NCBI GenBank assembly: GCA_025782575.1 | Contig: JALGYY010000017.1 | Span: 175,892-239,891 of the forward strand | Direction: 5' to 3' | DNA length: 64,000 nt | Source: a bacterium | GTDB lineage: Bacteria; Orphanbacterota; Orphanbacteria; Orphanbacterales; Orphanbacteraceae | Shown here: positions 25,428-34,359 of the stretch, one piece after another | How the letters are laid out: the number at the start of each line of letters is the position of its first letter | Numbering within the stretch: the first letter of the stretch is position 1 | Program-made: the position numbers and the translations under genes | Notes under the pieces: model-generated | Database searches by the model: none | What the model was told of the DNA's origin: nothing | What the model saw: only the letters and a program-made list of their open reading frames with translations

Positions 25428-26501
25428 TCAGATGATCCTCCGTTCCGTCTCATGATCAAAGAAGTGCGCCTGCCCGGCCGGCATCCGAATGCGCACGTCA
25501 TCGCCCATTCGAAGTGAAGGAAGTCCGTCGACACGGGCAATGAGCCGGCGACCTCCCATTGTGAGATAGATATTGGACTCGCCCCCCATCGGTTCGACGA
25601 GTTCCACTCTCGCCGGGAGCCCCTCCCCCTCACTCTGAATCTCGACGAGCTCCGGGCGCACGCCGACGAAAACTTCCCGCCCCACATGGTTCGCCAGGAG
25701 TGTGATTGTCTCCGGTGTGGACGGGATACGCGACTCCCCCACCTGGAGCTCCGTCCCCGTCCATCGGGCAGGAAGGACATTCATCGGAGGGGACCCGATG
25801 AACTCTCCGACAAAACGATTGGCAGGGTTCGAGTAGAGGCCCATCGGCTTGTCCACCTGCTGCACAAGGCCATCGCGTAGGACAGTGATTCGCTCTCCCA
25901 TTGTCATCGCCTCCACTTGATCGTGGGTGACGTACAGGGTCGTGATCCGGAGCCGCTCATGAAGCGCGGAAATTTCCGCTCTCATCTGCACGCGAAGCTT
26001 CGCATCCAGATTCGAGAGCGGTTCGTCAAAGAGAAAAACCTTGGGCTTACGGACGATCGCCCGCCCGAGGGCAACGCGCTGCCGCTCCCCTCCGGAGAGT
26101 TGGCCGGGACGTTTTTCGAGCATGGAACTGAGACTTAAAGTATCAGCTGCTTCCCTCACAAGACCGTCGATCTTCTCTTTCGGGTGCTTTCTTACGCGAA
26201 GCCCGAACGCAATGTTTTCATAGACGGTCATGTGCGGGTAAAGGGCGTAGCTTTGAAAGACCATGGCGATATCCCGGTCCCTCGGCGGAACATCGTTCAC
26301 CACCCGGTCATCGATCAGGATCTCACCGTCATCGATATCTTCCAGACCCGACACAACTCTGAGGATTGTGGATTTGCCGCAACCGGAAGGCCCGACGAGA
26401 ACCATGAATTCCTGATCATGAACTTCCAGGTTGATTCCCTCGAGAACAGGCTCCCCCTTGCCGTAGCTCTTGGTGAGATTACGGAGAATGATACCAGCCA
26501 A
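25428..26501 (-). CDS. malK: Sugar ABC transporter ATPase, start at TTG
   Basis: The protein has 357 residues from TTG 26501, which has GAGGAGG 5 bases upstream and gives MAGIILRNLTKSYG, the normal MalK N-terminus. The frame continues 44 codons upstream to an ATG, but that part has no family similarity and contains the promoter. Walker A is GPSGCGKST, the Q-loop MVFQSYALYPH, signature LSGGERQRVALGRA, Walker B VFLFDEPLSNLD and the switch His in VTHDQVEAM. The C-terminal regulatory (TOBE/OB) region covers about 235-357. It energises MalFG import and may also take part in regulation, as MalK does elsewhere. Confidence 0.9.
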   Translation of the reverse strand: MAGIILRNLTKSYGKGEPVLEGINLEVHDQEFMVLVGPSGCGKSTILRVVSGLEDIDDGEILIDDRVVNDVPPRDRDIAMVFQSYALYPHMTVYENIAFGLRVRKHPKEKIDGLVREAADTLSLSSMLEKRPGQLSGGERQRVALGRAIVRKPKVFLFDEPLSNLDAKLRVQMRAEISALHERLRITTLYVTHDQVEAMTMGERITVLRDGLVQQVDKPMGLYSNPANRFVGEFIGSPPMNVLPARWTGTELQVGESRIPSTPETITLLANHVGREVFVGVRPELVEIQSEGEGLPARVELVEPMGGESNIYLTMGGRRLIARVDGLPSLRMGDDVRIRMPAGQAHFFDHETERRII

Positions 26502-26553
26502 GTTGACCTCCTCGATCGCAGGCGATTCGGCGCCGTGTCCGGGATGGGACCAA

Positions 26554-26582
26554 ATAGTAAGGAACGGGGCGAAGATGGTCAA
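26554..26582 (-). promoter_or_regulatory. Sigma70-type promoter of the malKEFG operon
   Basis: On the minus strand TTGACC (26582-26577) and TACTAT (26559-26554) are 17 bases apart. The expected start near 26547 gives a leader of about 45 bases ending in GAGGAGG and the TTG start. This supports excluding the upstream ATG of the malK frame. Confidence 0.6.
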
Positions 26583-26660
26583 CCGGAACGCTCGTCGAAG
26601 ACTTCTGGAATAATCTGGCCCAAGATGGTACACTGCATAGGGTTATTGTCCCGGAAAACC

Positions 26661-26675
26661 ACTGATTTAATCAGT
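26661..26675. promoter_or_regulatory. Perfect 15-base palindrome, likely operator
   Basis: ACTGATTTAATCAGT is perfectly symmetrical (7-bp arms, one central base). It lies 36-50 bases before the ATG of the exported protein gene at 26711, where a promoter -10 region would be (TTATTG 26643-26648 and TTTAAT 26666-26671 are 17 apart). It is about 80 bases upstream of the malK -35 box. It is a candidate site for a sugar-responsive regulator. Confidence 0.45.
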
Positions 26676-26710
26676 ATATGTTCTTTCTCTTTTCATCCTT
26701 GGAGGGCAAA

Positions 26711-28756
26711 ATGAGGAGAAGTTACACACTGCTGGCCATCCTGGCGGCTATTACGTTGGGCGCCGGATCGGTACATGCAGAGGGTTTTGGTACGCCGACG
26801 ATCGACGGAGTGATCGACGGGGTCTACGGAGCGGCGGAGGCGACAGACCCTTCAGGCGAACTCTGGAACGGACTCACCAACCTCGACCTCACCAATCTCT
26901 ATGTCTGTAACGACAATACGTTCTGGTACTTCGCCATCGAAGTGAACGCCGATATTGCCGCTACAGCCTGGGCAAAATACATCATCGACATCGATGTAAC
27001 CAACGATACCGACGGCGGGACGAGCGACGCGTGGGCCCGGCCGGTCCTGGTCAATGACCCGCATAAGCCGGAATACTCGCTTCGAAGCTGGGTGGATAAT
27101 CTGCCCTACGATCCGACTGACAGCCAGGTATGGGCGTGGACACAGGGTACGACTTCGTGGGCACAGACGAGCACACTTGACGACGTGGCTCTCGCCGCGG
27201 GCGCGACCTCCGTTCTCGAATGGAAAGTGGCGAAATCGAAGTTCGGTAATCCGAGCACGATCTGGGTGGAAGCCTGGACGACCGGAGGCGGAGGGGGCGA
27301 CAACGCCCAGGATACTTCGAACGATCCCGCAGGTGACTGGGATGCGATTGACTGGAGCAGTCCGGCGACGATCAGCGTTTCTACACAGGTAGCCGAGCAG
27401 TCCGGCGGAGACACGACCCCGCCTACGGTGACGGGCTACAGCTACGACGCCCTCGATCGGCTCGTGATGCACTTCAGCGAGCCGATCGATACGCTGACAG
27501 CTCAGATCGGCGCCAATTACTCCGTGACAGGTGAAGTCGTAATCGGGGCGGTCTTGAACGACGCCTCTTCCGTCGAGTTGATTCTCGGAAGCGACATGTC
27601 GCTCGGGAGCTGCATCGACGCTGAAGCGATCAACGTCAAAGATCTTGCCGGCAACGCCATTGTCGACAACAACGTGACAAACGTGACTTCACTCTTTCTG
27701 ACGGAACTCCACATCCGTGGTCAGATGAGCATTCATCTGCAATCCCATACGTTCTTCCCGGCAATCGATACTTTTGCAATTGAAGGGAGCATCTTCCCGC
27801 TCACATGGGATCCGACGTGTGATGATCTTCTGCTGGACGGCGGAACGGTCGACTCGGTCTACGAGGCTACGCTCGTCTTCGCATCCGATTGCGGCGTTGT
27901 GAGCAATGAACCTGACACGGTCACTCTCGAGTACAAGTTCACCCATCAGTGCACGGAATGGGAAGGCGTCAGCAACCACGTCTACGAGCTGAACATGGGT
28001 GTTCCGATCGATACTCTCGATATCTGGTGGGATAATCAGGCGCCGATTGACTTCACTGACAAAGATATCGATGTGATTTTCAATACGATCAGCAGTCTGC
28101 AGGCGCCGTTCGTTCCCGGCGATACTCTTGCCGTGAACGGGAGCATCTCGCCGCTCAGCTGGGACACACCCCCGTTTGCGACCAGCATCATGGCTGATGA
28201 CGGCGTTTTGCCGGACACGACAGCAGCCGACGGGAGATACACGAAACGGATGACATTCCCGGCGGGTTCGCTCAAGAACTTCGAGTACAAGTACTTGTTG
28301 AAGGAGATGGGTGACACTCTCTGGGTATTCGAGTGCGACTTTCAGCCGAACCGCTCGATCTTCCTGAATGACACGCTCTTTTCGACATCCTCGCCGATCG
28401 TTCTCGATCTGCAATGGTTCGACATCTGCCGGGACATCGTCGGAATCGATGCGGGTGAAGTTCCGAGCCGGTTCAGCCTTCTCCAGAACGTGCCGAACCC
28501 GTTCAACCCGACAACGGTGATCGAGTTCGAACTGCCGGAAGCGGCCAGAGTCAACCTGTCGATCTATGACGCCTCAGGCCGGCTCGTCCGCCGGCTCGTA
28601 GACCGGGAGCTTCCTGCCGGGACCTACTCGGGAAGCCGCGGTGTCATCTGGTCGGGGACCGATGACAGAGGCATGAGCGTTGCGAGTGGTGTTTACTTCT
28701 ACAGTCTCGATATGGGAGGCGAAAAGCAGACTCGTAAAATGGTGCTTGTCCGTTAG
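26711..28756 (+). CDS. Exported multi-domain protein with sorting domain, divergent from malK
   Basis: The protein has 681 residues from the ATG with GGAGGG 4 bases upstream; an earlier ATG adds 11 residues before the signal peptide and is rejected. The signal peptide ends at VHA. Residues about 22-235 look like a DOMON/CBM9-type ligand domain (GTPTIDGVIDGVYGAAEATD...). About 240-335 is an Ig-like 'Big_5' domain. Two related beta domains follow, each with a 'DT(F/L)A(I/V)xGSIxPLxWD' start (about 345-455 and 460-565), reminiscent of starch-binding modules. The last 85 residues are the FlgD-like sorting region (VPNPFNPTTVIEF ... GVYFYSL). No catalytic site is seen. Surface glycan binding is inferred. 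Confidence 0.82.
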   Translation: MRRSYTLLAILAAITLGAGSVHAEGFGTPTIDGVIDGVYGAAEATDPSGELWNGLTNLDLTNLYVCNDNTFWYFAIEVNADIAATAWAKYIIDIDVTNDTDGGTSDAWARPVLVNDPHKPEYSLRSWVDNLPYDPTDSQVWAWTQGTTSWAQTSTLDDVALAAGATSVLEWKVAKSKFGNPSTIWVEAWTTGGGGGDNAQDTSNDPAGDWDAIDWSSPATISVSTQVAEQSGGDTTPPTVTGYSYDALDRLVMHFSEPIDTLTAQIGANYSVTGEVVIGAVLNDASSVELILGSDMSLGSCIDAEAINVKDLAGNAIVDNNVTNVTSLFLTELHIRGQMSIHLQSHTFFPAIDTFAIEGSIFPLTWDPTCDDLLLDGGTVDSVYEATLVFASDCGVVSNEPDTVTLEYKFTHQCTEWEGVSNHVYELNMGVPIDTLDIWWDNQAPIDFTDKDIDVIFNTISSLQAPFVPGDTLAVNGSISPLSWDTPPFATSIMADDGVLPDTTAADGRYTKRMTFPAGSLKNFEYKYLLKEMGDTLWVFECDFQPNRSIFLNDTLFSTSSPIVLDLQWFDICRDIVGIDAGEVPSRFSLLQNVPNPFNPTTVIEFELPEAARVNLSIYDASGRLVRRLVDRELPAGTYSGSRGVIWSGTDDRGMSVASGVYFYSLDMGGEKQTRKMVLVR

Positions 28757-28782
28757 GTAAGCACTAGTACAAATTCAGAAGT

Positions 28783-28814
28783 GCGGGCGGGGCCTGAAGC
28801 TCCGCCCGCTTTTT
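28783..28814 (+). terminator. Intrinsic terminator after the exported multi-domain protein gene
   Basis: GCGGGCGGGGC (28783-28793) pairs with GCTCCGCCCGC (28799-28809): an 11-bp stem with one G-U pair, loop CTGAA, followed by TTTTT (28810-28814). It abuts the stop of the convergent dehydrogenase gene. Confidence 0.85.
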
Positions 28815-30028
28815 CATGTGATAATTCTGGTGATTCCGGCACGAAGGTGGGCGGCGTAGCTGCGGGAGATCGTGCGGGACAGCCCGCCTCTGATGATCCC
28901 CTTCCGGCGAAGCTGGAGACCCATGCGAATAATCCGGGAAGAGGGGGATCGCGCCACCTCCTCGAATCGCGCCTCCGCGGTCCGAACCGCCATTCCGAGT
29001 AGAACCCTGGAGTCCCCTCCCGAATGCTGGTAGAGCGCTTGAACGGCCGCTCCGACGATCTCCTCCACATGAGTCGCTACAGCGCTTCTTTCGAGCAGTC
29101 CATGTGTGAGTGCCCCCCCGATCACTCCTCCCGAATTCACGACAAAATCAGGGAGAACTGTCTTCCCCGATTCGAGGAGCGCCTCCTCCCCTCCTCCGGC
29201 AAACGGATTGTTGGCGCCGGGGATCAGGAGGGGGGCCCGTAGTTTGCGGGCGTCTTCCCCGTTGATCGAAAATGAGTGGGCACAGGGGAGAAAAGCGGTC
29301 GACGGGAGCTTCAGAAACGCTTCTCGCTCGATCGGCTCGACTCCGGCAAGTTCCCGGAGACTGGATGGGCCTCGCGCGCGTTCGTGATGGCGCCAGACCT
29401 CGTAGTCGATACCGGTTCGATGCTGAACCGCGCCATACCGATTCGCTATCCCGATTACTTTTACGCCCCGTTCCCTGAGCAGGCGGAACACGCAGGATCC
29501 TACAGAACCGAGCCCCTCAATCGTGGCACAACGATTCCCGGGTGAGATTCCGAGAGTATCGCAGATCGTCTCGAAAGCGGAGACCACACCGACTGCAGTA
29601 AAGAAGCCGGAGTCGGCAGTACTCCACTGGAGCTCCCTGGAGAGTGTTGACCCGCTTGCCGCGATCAGATGCCGGATGCGGTCGTCGCCCGTTCCCAGAT
29701 CGGGTCCGGGCACATAAGCCCGGCTGTCCATGAGAGGTCGGATCCCTTTTCCGAAAGAGGCGAGGATCGCCCTGATCTTCCCCTCATCACTCTCCGGATC
29801 GAATTGGATCCCCGATTTCGCCCCCCCCTTCGGCATGAAGCAGAATCCATACTTCAGTGACATGGTGCGGGCAAGTGAACTCAGCTCTTCGGCGTTTACA
29901 GTGGAGGTCATACGGAGGCCGCCGCTCGACTCACCACCTATCGTACGATCGATCACCACCCAGCCCTTCAGGCCGACGGAGTCATCGTTCACTTCGATTA
30001 CTCTAGGGGTATCAGTGGTGGAAACCAC
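28814..30028 (-). CDS. Glu/Leu/Phe/Val dehydrogenase-family protein
   Basis: This 404-residue protein starts at GTG with GAAGAGG upstream. It has the two-domain amino-acid dehydrogenase layout. The substrate domain has the MPKGGAKSGI motif with lysines K67 and K71 and VPGPDLGTGD. The Rossmann domain has EGLGSVGS (GxGxxG). Later ANNPF replaces the usual EGANGP, and DFVVNSGGVIGG is the conserved late motif. It likely deaminates an amino acid reductively/oxidatively with NAD(P). Glutamate is the common substrate in the family, but the divergence here means the substrate is open. It lies downstream of a strong terminator, so it is probably transcribed alone. Confidence 0.82.
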   Translation of the reverse strand: MVSTTDTPRVIEVNDDSVGLKGWVVIDRTIGGESSGGLRMTSTVNAEELSSLARTMSLKYGFCFMPKGGAKSGIQFDPESDEGKIRAILASFGKGIRPLMDSRAYVPGPDLGTGDDRIRHLIAASGSTLSRELQWSTADSGFFTAVGVVSAFETICDTLGISPGNRCATIEGLGSVGSCVFRLLRERGVKVIGIANRYGAVQHRTGIDYEVWRHHERARGPSSLRELAGVEPIEREAFLKLPSTAFLPCAHSFSINGEDARKLRAPLLIPGANNPFAGGGEEALLESGKTVLPDFVVNSGGVIGGALTHGLLERSAVATHVEEIVGAAVQALYQHSGGDSRVLLGMAVRTAEARFEEVARSPSSRIIRMGLQLRRKGIIRGGLSRTISRSYAAHLRAGITRIIT

Positions 30029-30057
30029 TTCGATGCCTCTTCTGATTCGCGCTCACT

Positions 30058-30089
30058 AAAAAAGGGGGAGGCCCGACCGGACCTCCCCC
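30058..30089 (-). terminator. Intrinsic terminator ending the CBM48 outer-membrane operon
   Basis: On the minus strand GGGGGAGG (30089-30082) pairs with CCTCCCCC (30071-30064), followed by TTTTTT (30063-30058). It starts 22 bases after the last stop codon of the six-gene operon and 30 bases before the dehydrogenase gene start. Confidence 0.85.
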
Positions 30090-30111
30090 CTCGCCAATCC
30101 GCTCAAACTCG

Positions 30112-31755
30112 CTAGTCGATCTTGGTGATCGAGTAGGTCAGTTTTCCTTCGTCCAAGCGGAACTCATATGTTCCGGATTCAGTGAAGTTCAGCTTACCGA
30201 GTGCCGTTCCGAAACCGGTGATGGAGCAGATGTCACCGGAGAGCGCGACCGAACACGTGTTGTCTTCCCCGGTACAGGTTCCGTAGTCGGCCGGGCTGTC
30301 GAAGCCGCCGTCCGTTACGAACTTCATCAGATAGCAGCCATGGCCGATCACCATCGTATCGACCCAGACACAGCTTTCAACTTGTATCATCGACGGCACT
30401 CCGGGCAGGTTCCAGTCATTGAATTCGCCCAGAACCTGAATCGCGCTGAATTCCGATTCGCAAGGAACTCCCGCAAGTGTCACTTCGCCGATCGGTGTCG
30501 TCTGTCCGGCAAATACCGTGACGCCTTCCACCACTACGTCCTGGAACGTTCGAGCGCTGACGAGAACGTCATACTGCCCGGGATTCAGTCCTTCCACCAG
30601 GAAGGTGGCCGTAGCACTGTCGGCGATTCCCGAAGCGATAACGACACTGTCGCCCGCTTCCCTCACTTCGAAGGTCACCGCGGGCACCGGATCGGGCGCT
30701 ACGTCGAACGTGTACGATCCTGCGAGACCGCCGGATCGTTCTAATGTGACCGTGGCGACGTTGGTCTCCTCCCCTGCGATGAATTCCACGCCCGGTAGCA
30801 GGGAGCTTACGTATCCGTCTGACTCGAATAACAGGTCGTACACGCCGTCAATCAAATCTTCAAACATGTAAGAAGTCTCGCCGGTCGTGAGCGAAAGCGT
30901 GTCGGCGACCGTCGACGTTCCGGTGGCGAACACGGTGATGTCCACGGAAGGAGTGGGGCTCGGCGAGTCGGCAAACGCCACCGATCCTCGGATGAAACCG
31001 GTGGCGATCACATCGATCGTCTCGAGATCGGTACCCGATTCCGCGCTGACTCGAACATTACGTACGAAGCGCACGGGGTAAGTATCCTCTTCGCCGGGCA
31101 CTTCAATAACGACAGTGTATATGCCTGCGGTGAGATTCTCGATGGTGAACCGTGAGCTGTCGACGCCGACCGTGTCCCAGGGAACCTCCGAGGGGAGGGC
31201 GATCTGGAAAAAGCCCGGGTCGATGGACGTGTTCAACAGGAACCAGTAGTCCCCGTCTTCATCGATCGGAATCTTGATGTCGTCTTCGTTTCCGCTTGTG
31301 ACTTCGCCGCGACGGGTGTCCTCGTCAATATCGCAGTCTCCGCACTGAGCGAAACTTCCTCCCCATGATGCATTGGTCACGAATTTCCAGGCGAAGGCGT
31401 CGTCACTCTGCACATCGATCAGTTCCTGCGTCCAGAAACAGGGAAAAGCCTCTATCATCCCCTCGGTTTCGAGCCAGGCGTCCTCACTCCAGTCATTGTA
31501 TGTGCCGGTAATATGGACGGAAGTCTCCGGGCCGACGCAGGAAGGATTGTAGTTCTGGAGAGCATAAACAACCGTTTCCGGATAGGGCGGAGCGATCCCC
31601 CAATCGAGAGTTCCCGTGATGACACCCTCGATAACACCGCTCGTGGGAGGCGTGAGTAGCGGTGATTCGTCATTGTCCCCGCACTGGAGCGAGAGAAATG
31701 CGGCCAACACCGTCAGACCAGCGAGAATCGTCCGAGTCTTGTTTCTTCGTCCCAT
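30112..31755 (-). CDS. Lipoprotein with two CBM48-like modules and carboxypeptidase-regulatory-like repeats
   Basis: This is 547 residues from the ATG with GGAG upstream; a longer frame begins inside the previous gene. The lipobox is LSLQC. Residues about 50-190 contain a starch/glycogen-binding-like module (VHITGTYNDWSED ... FAWKFVTNASWGG). About 255-420 hold two CarboxypepD_reg-like repeats (GFIRGSVAFADSP; GGLAGSYTFDVAP). About 430-547 hold a second module (IQVLGEFNDWNLPG ... YLMKFVTDGGFD). No enzyme motif is present. In position and build it resembles SusE/SusF surface starch-binding lipoproteins, though not by direct sequence match. It is the last gene of the operon. Confidence 0.82.
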   Translation of the reverse strand: MGRRNKTRTILAGLTVLAAFLSLQCGDNDESPLLTPPTSGVIEGVITGTLDWGIAPPYPETVVYALQNYNPSCVGPETSVHITGTYNDWSEDAWLETEGMIEAFPCFWTQELIDVQSDDAFAWKFVTNASWGGSFAQCGDCDIDEDTRRGEVTSGNEDDIKIPIDEDGDYWFLLNTSIDPGFFQIALPSEVPWDTVGVDSSRFTIENLTAGIYTVVIEVPGEEDTYPVRFVRNVRVSAESGTDLETIDVIATGFIRGSVAFADSPSPTPSVDITVFATGTSTVADTLSLTTGETSYMFEDLIDGVYDLLFESDGYVSSLLPGVEFIAGEETNVATVTLERSGGLAGSYTFDVAPDPVPAVTFEVREAGDSVVIASGIADSATATFLVEGLNPGQYDVLVSARTFQDVVVEGVTVFAGQTTPIGEVTLAGVPCESEFSAIQVLGEFNDWNLPGVPSMIQVESCVWVDTMVIGHGCYLMKFVTDGGFDSPADYGTCTGEDNTCSVALSGDICSITGFGTALGKLNFTESGTYEFRLDEGKLTYSITKID

Positions 31756-31765
31756 GATGTGACTC

Positions 31766-32176
31766 CTACTTGACGATGAGCAGTGAGTTGAATCCGCCGT
31801 ATCCGTCGTCGACACGAAGCGGATTATTGGGATCCTCTTTCCAGGTCTGCTCGTCGATCACAAACTTATACTGATAGCGGCCTTCGGGCAGATCGACGAC
31901 CTTGGTCCATACTCCATCGCCGTCTTCATCTTCCATGAGTCCGATAAGGTAGCTTCCCGTCTCCGCCTGCCCCTGCAGCCAGTTATTCCATTCCCAGTTA
32001 CCCGCAAGCTGCACCCGGGATGCCGAGAGAGCTTCGAACTGGAATCGCATTCCCTCACCCACTTCGTAGGGCGGCGGAAGGCGGCGCTTGATAAAGTCGA
32101 GATTGATGCAACCGCTCATCACTGCCGGGATCAGAAGCGCGCCAATCAGGATTCTGGTTTTATTCCATTTGATCAT
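31766..32176 (-). CDS. Small lipoprotein made of one CBM48 glycogen-binding domain
   Basis: The protein has 136 residues with a signal peptide and lipobox VMSGC. The mature part is a single AMPK/isoamylase-N type E-set domain: VQLAGNWEWNNWLQG, GVWTKVVDLPEGRYQYKFVID and the closing EDPNNPLRVDDGYGGFNSLLIVK. These are the same landmarks as in the CBM48 modules of the divergent GH13 enzyme. It sits between the CBM48-porin and the larger CBM48 lipoprotein, with gaps of 18 and 10 bases. It probably tethers alpha-glucan at the outer membrane. Confidence 0.87.
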   Translation of the reverse strand: MIKWNKTRILIGALLIPAVMSGCINLDFIKRRLPPPYEVGEGMRFQFEALSASRVQLAGNWEWNNWLQGQAETGSYLIGLMEDEDGDGVWTKVVDLPEGRYQYKFVIDEQTWKEDPNNPLRVDDGYGGFNSLLIVK

Positions 32177-32194
32177 GTTGACTCCCAGGGGACG

Positions 32195-34348
32195 CTAAAA
32201 TCGAACGATCCCCTCAACCTGGAAGCGCTCTTCGTCTTCGAGCGCCTGCTCGGCTTGGGGGATCAGAGACCCCAGGTTGGTAAAGTCCTTACGCGCCGCG
32301 TCTCCGTTCGCACCCAGATCGAATAGGAATTCATCTCTTCCGATGTACCCGTATTCGTTCGTGGTCTCATCGATAACATACGGATCGACACCGTATGAGA
32401 ACGCCAATTCGAGACCGGCGCCGAATTCATAGGCCACTTCGAAAAACGTCGACCAATAGGAGCTGAACAGGTCGAGCACAGGGTCATTGTACTTCACGAG
32501 CCGCGTGTCCGAATAGAGTCGAAAGCTCTTGTACGGCCGTGACAGAAGTTGCAAGAGGGTCTCGACGTACTTGGGATCGTTTCCTGTCACCCCGGCGATC
32601 TGGCCGAGATAGGTGAACCGGACATCCCGAGCTTCCCAGACATCGAATGAAATCTCAGGCCGCAGGATCGTCGCGTCCCGCCCGCCAAGAAGAGTCATCC
32701 TGTCGAACGACACTTCATGCTCGGCATGTTCCAGCCAGAAGTTTCGCGTATCGAACCAGAGTTGATTCTCCCAGGGGGTTCGATCGTCGTAGTCGAACGA
32801 GAAGAAATCGCCGGCCAGTCCGACCCGGAGATCGTGCCAGGCTTCGTATTCTTTATGATAATCGAACCGGATCAGATTCACACTGTTATCGATGTCGCCA
32901 TGAATTCCGGTGGCGTAGAACGTCTGCTCGTGGGTTTCGAGTTCCCAACTGAGCGCCAGAGTCCGGCGACCTTCATCGGAACGCCACTCCCCACCGACGA
33001 AAAAGCGATTGGAGTTATCGAGATCGAAGTCCGCTCCCTCGATCAGAAGCTGGCCCGATGTGGAGACTATCTCCGCATCATACGTGGTTTCCTGCAGGAA
33101 GGGATCGACCTCTCCCGACGTGCGGAGTACGACATCGGTCACAGTCCCGTCCCTGCCGGCCACGTGGGCAGAGCCACGCAGGTATTCAAAGCGAAGCCGA
33201 TACGGAACCTCCTCGCCGCCGTAGGAAACGTCTCCTCCCCATGCGGTCCACTGCTCAACTGTTTTCGCGTAGTCACGTCTTGTTCCAACAGTATCTCCCT
33301 CTGCCGCATCGATAATAGAGAGGCTGCCCGGATTGTGACCACGGTCATAGCGGAATGAGGAGCCGAAGGTAAAGTCATCGTAAGGGAGCTTCAGTCTTGC
33401 GGCGAAAATATCTTTGTCGTTGTCGATAATGTCAGCATTGTAAGTAACTACGTCCCCCAGGCTGAACCGGAATCCAGTGGCGGAACTGTCAAAAACGGTT
33501 CCTGTCTCGGCTGCGCTCACACTGTCAATGCCCGGCGTGGTCGTTCCGCCGTTCTCAAAATCATCTGAGTATAGAAGAGTGAGGCCGAGATCTCTGTACC
33601 AGGTACTGGCAATTGCCCCCTGCTGGCGAAAACCGAAATCGTGGTCGTAAATACCAATCCCGCCGACCAGCTCCAACGGATCGTCCCAGCGACCGGCCGA
33701 TTCGTTGTCATAGAGCATCCCCTCGATTTCATCCGTGTGGAGCTTGATCGATCCCCGATCGAATCGCATATTGGTCCGCCAGAAATCCGTTTCGGTCGCC
33801 TCATTCTCGTTATTGATCGTCGTGAGTAAGTGCACATCGGTCACTTCGTTAACGCGGATACTCCAATCGAGATCGATGTCCATGGTCGGTCGGGTCAGCT
33901 CGAATTGATCGCCACGCCCCTCGTTGGTCGCCGACTTGTAGAGGCCGATGAACCGGCCGCCGAGAAGGATCTTAGGGGAAAAGGCGGTGTTGGATGTCGC
34001 CGCATGCTTCACCTCGCCCCCCCCTGTACCGATTTCGACGAGGGAGTTCCCGTACGCGCCGGATGTGACAGGGTTATCAGGATCGGCCATCCATTGTCCG
34101 TCCACGACAAACTTATATTCGTGCTTTCCGGGAGGAAGCTCCACGGTCACCGTCCAGACACCCTCCTTCTTCTCCATGAGAGTCGCGCCGGTATTCCAGT
34201 TGTTGAACTCACCGGCAATTGCCACGCTGCCTGCATTCTCATCAACGTAAGTAAAAACGACACCGTCCGGCGTTACTTCGAACGCCGCGTGAACGGGTAA
34301 GAATGTTAAAGCGAGCAGACCGATTATCAGGAGCGCCTTGATTCTCAT
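32195..34348 (-). CDS. CBM48 domain fused to an outer-membrane beta-barrel
   Basis: This encodes 717 residues. A signal peptide (1-21) is followed by a CBM48 module at about 22-110 (VAIAGEFNNWNTGATLM, PPGKHEYKFVVDGQWMADPDN). From about 130 to the end the protein is a large barrel of some 20 or more amphipathic strands (ILLGGRFIGLY, DLDWSIRVNEVTDVHLLTTIN, LGLTLLYSDDF), ending EERFQVEGIVRF with a C-terminal Phe, the usual outer-membrane insertion signal. It therefore looks like a porin with its own glucan-binding module in the periplasm or at the surface. No match to LamB or SusC is apparent. It is the fourth gene of the operon. Confidence 0.82.
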   Translation of the reverse strand: MRIKALLIIGLLALTFLPVHAAFEVTPDGVVFTYVDENAGSVAIAGEFNNWNTGATLMEKKEGVWTVTVELPPGKHEYKFVVDGQWMADPDNPVTSGAYGNSLVEIGTGGGEVKHAATSNTAFSPKILLGGRFIGLYKSATNEGRGDQFELTRPTMDIDLDWSIRVNEVTDVHLLTTINNENEATETDFWRTNMRFDRGSIKLHTDEIEGMLYDNESAGRWDDPLELVGGIGIYDHDFGFRQQGAIASTWYRDLGLTLLYSDDFENGGTTTPGIDSVSAAETGTVFDSSATGFRFSLGDVVTYNADIIDNDKDIFAARLKLPYDDFTFGSSFRYDRGHNPGSLSIIDAAEGDTVGTRRDYAKTVEQWTAWGGDVSYGGEEVPYRLRFEYLRGSAHVAGRDGTVTDVVLRTSGEVDPFLQETTYDAEIVSTSGQLLIEGADFDLDNSNRFFVGGEWRSDEGRRTLALSWELETHEQTFYATGIHGDIDNSVNLIRFDYHKEYEAWHDLRVGLAGDFFSFDYDDRTPWENQLWFDTRNFWLEHAEHEVSFDRMTLLGGRDATILRPEISFDVWEARDVRFTYLGQIAGVTGNDPKYVETLLQLLSRPYKSFRLYSDTRLVKYNDPVLDLFSSYWSTFFEVAYEFGAGLELAFSYGVDPYVIDETTNEYGYIGRDEFLFDLGANGDAARKDFTNLGSLIPQAEQALEDEERFQVEGIVRF

Positions 34349-34359
34349 ATTCAGGACCT

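Noticed and set aside
26511-26633. N-terminal extension of malK to ATG 26633
   Set aside because: The extension overlaps a good promoter and a GAGGAGG ribosome-binding site, and has no similarity to MalK. TTG 26501 gives the normal N-terminus.
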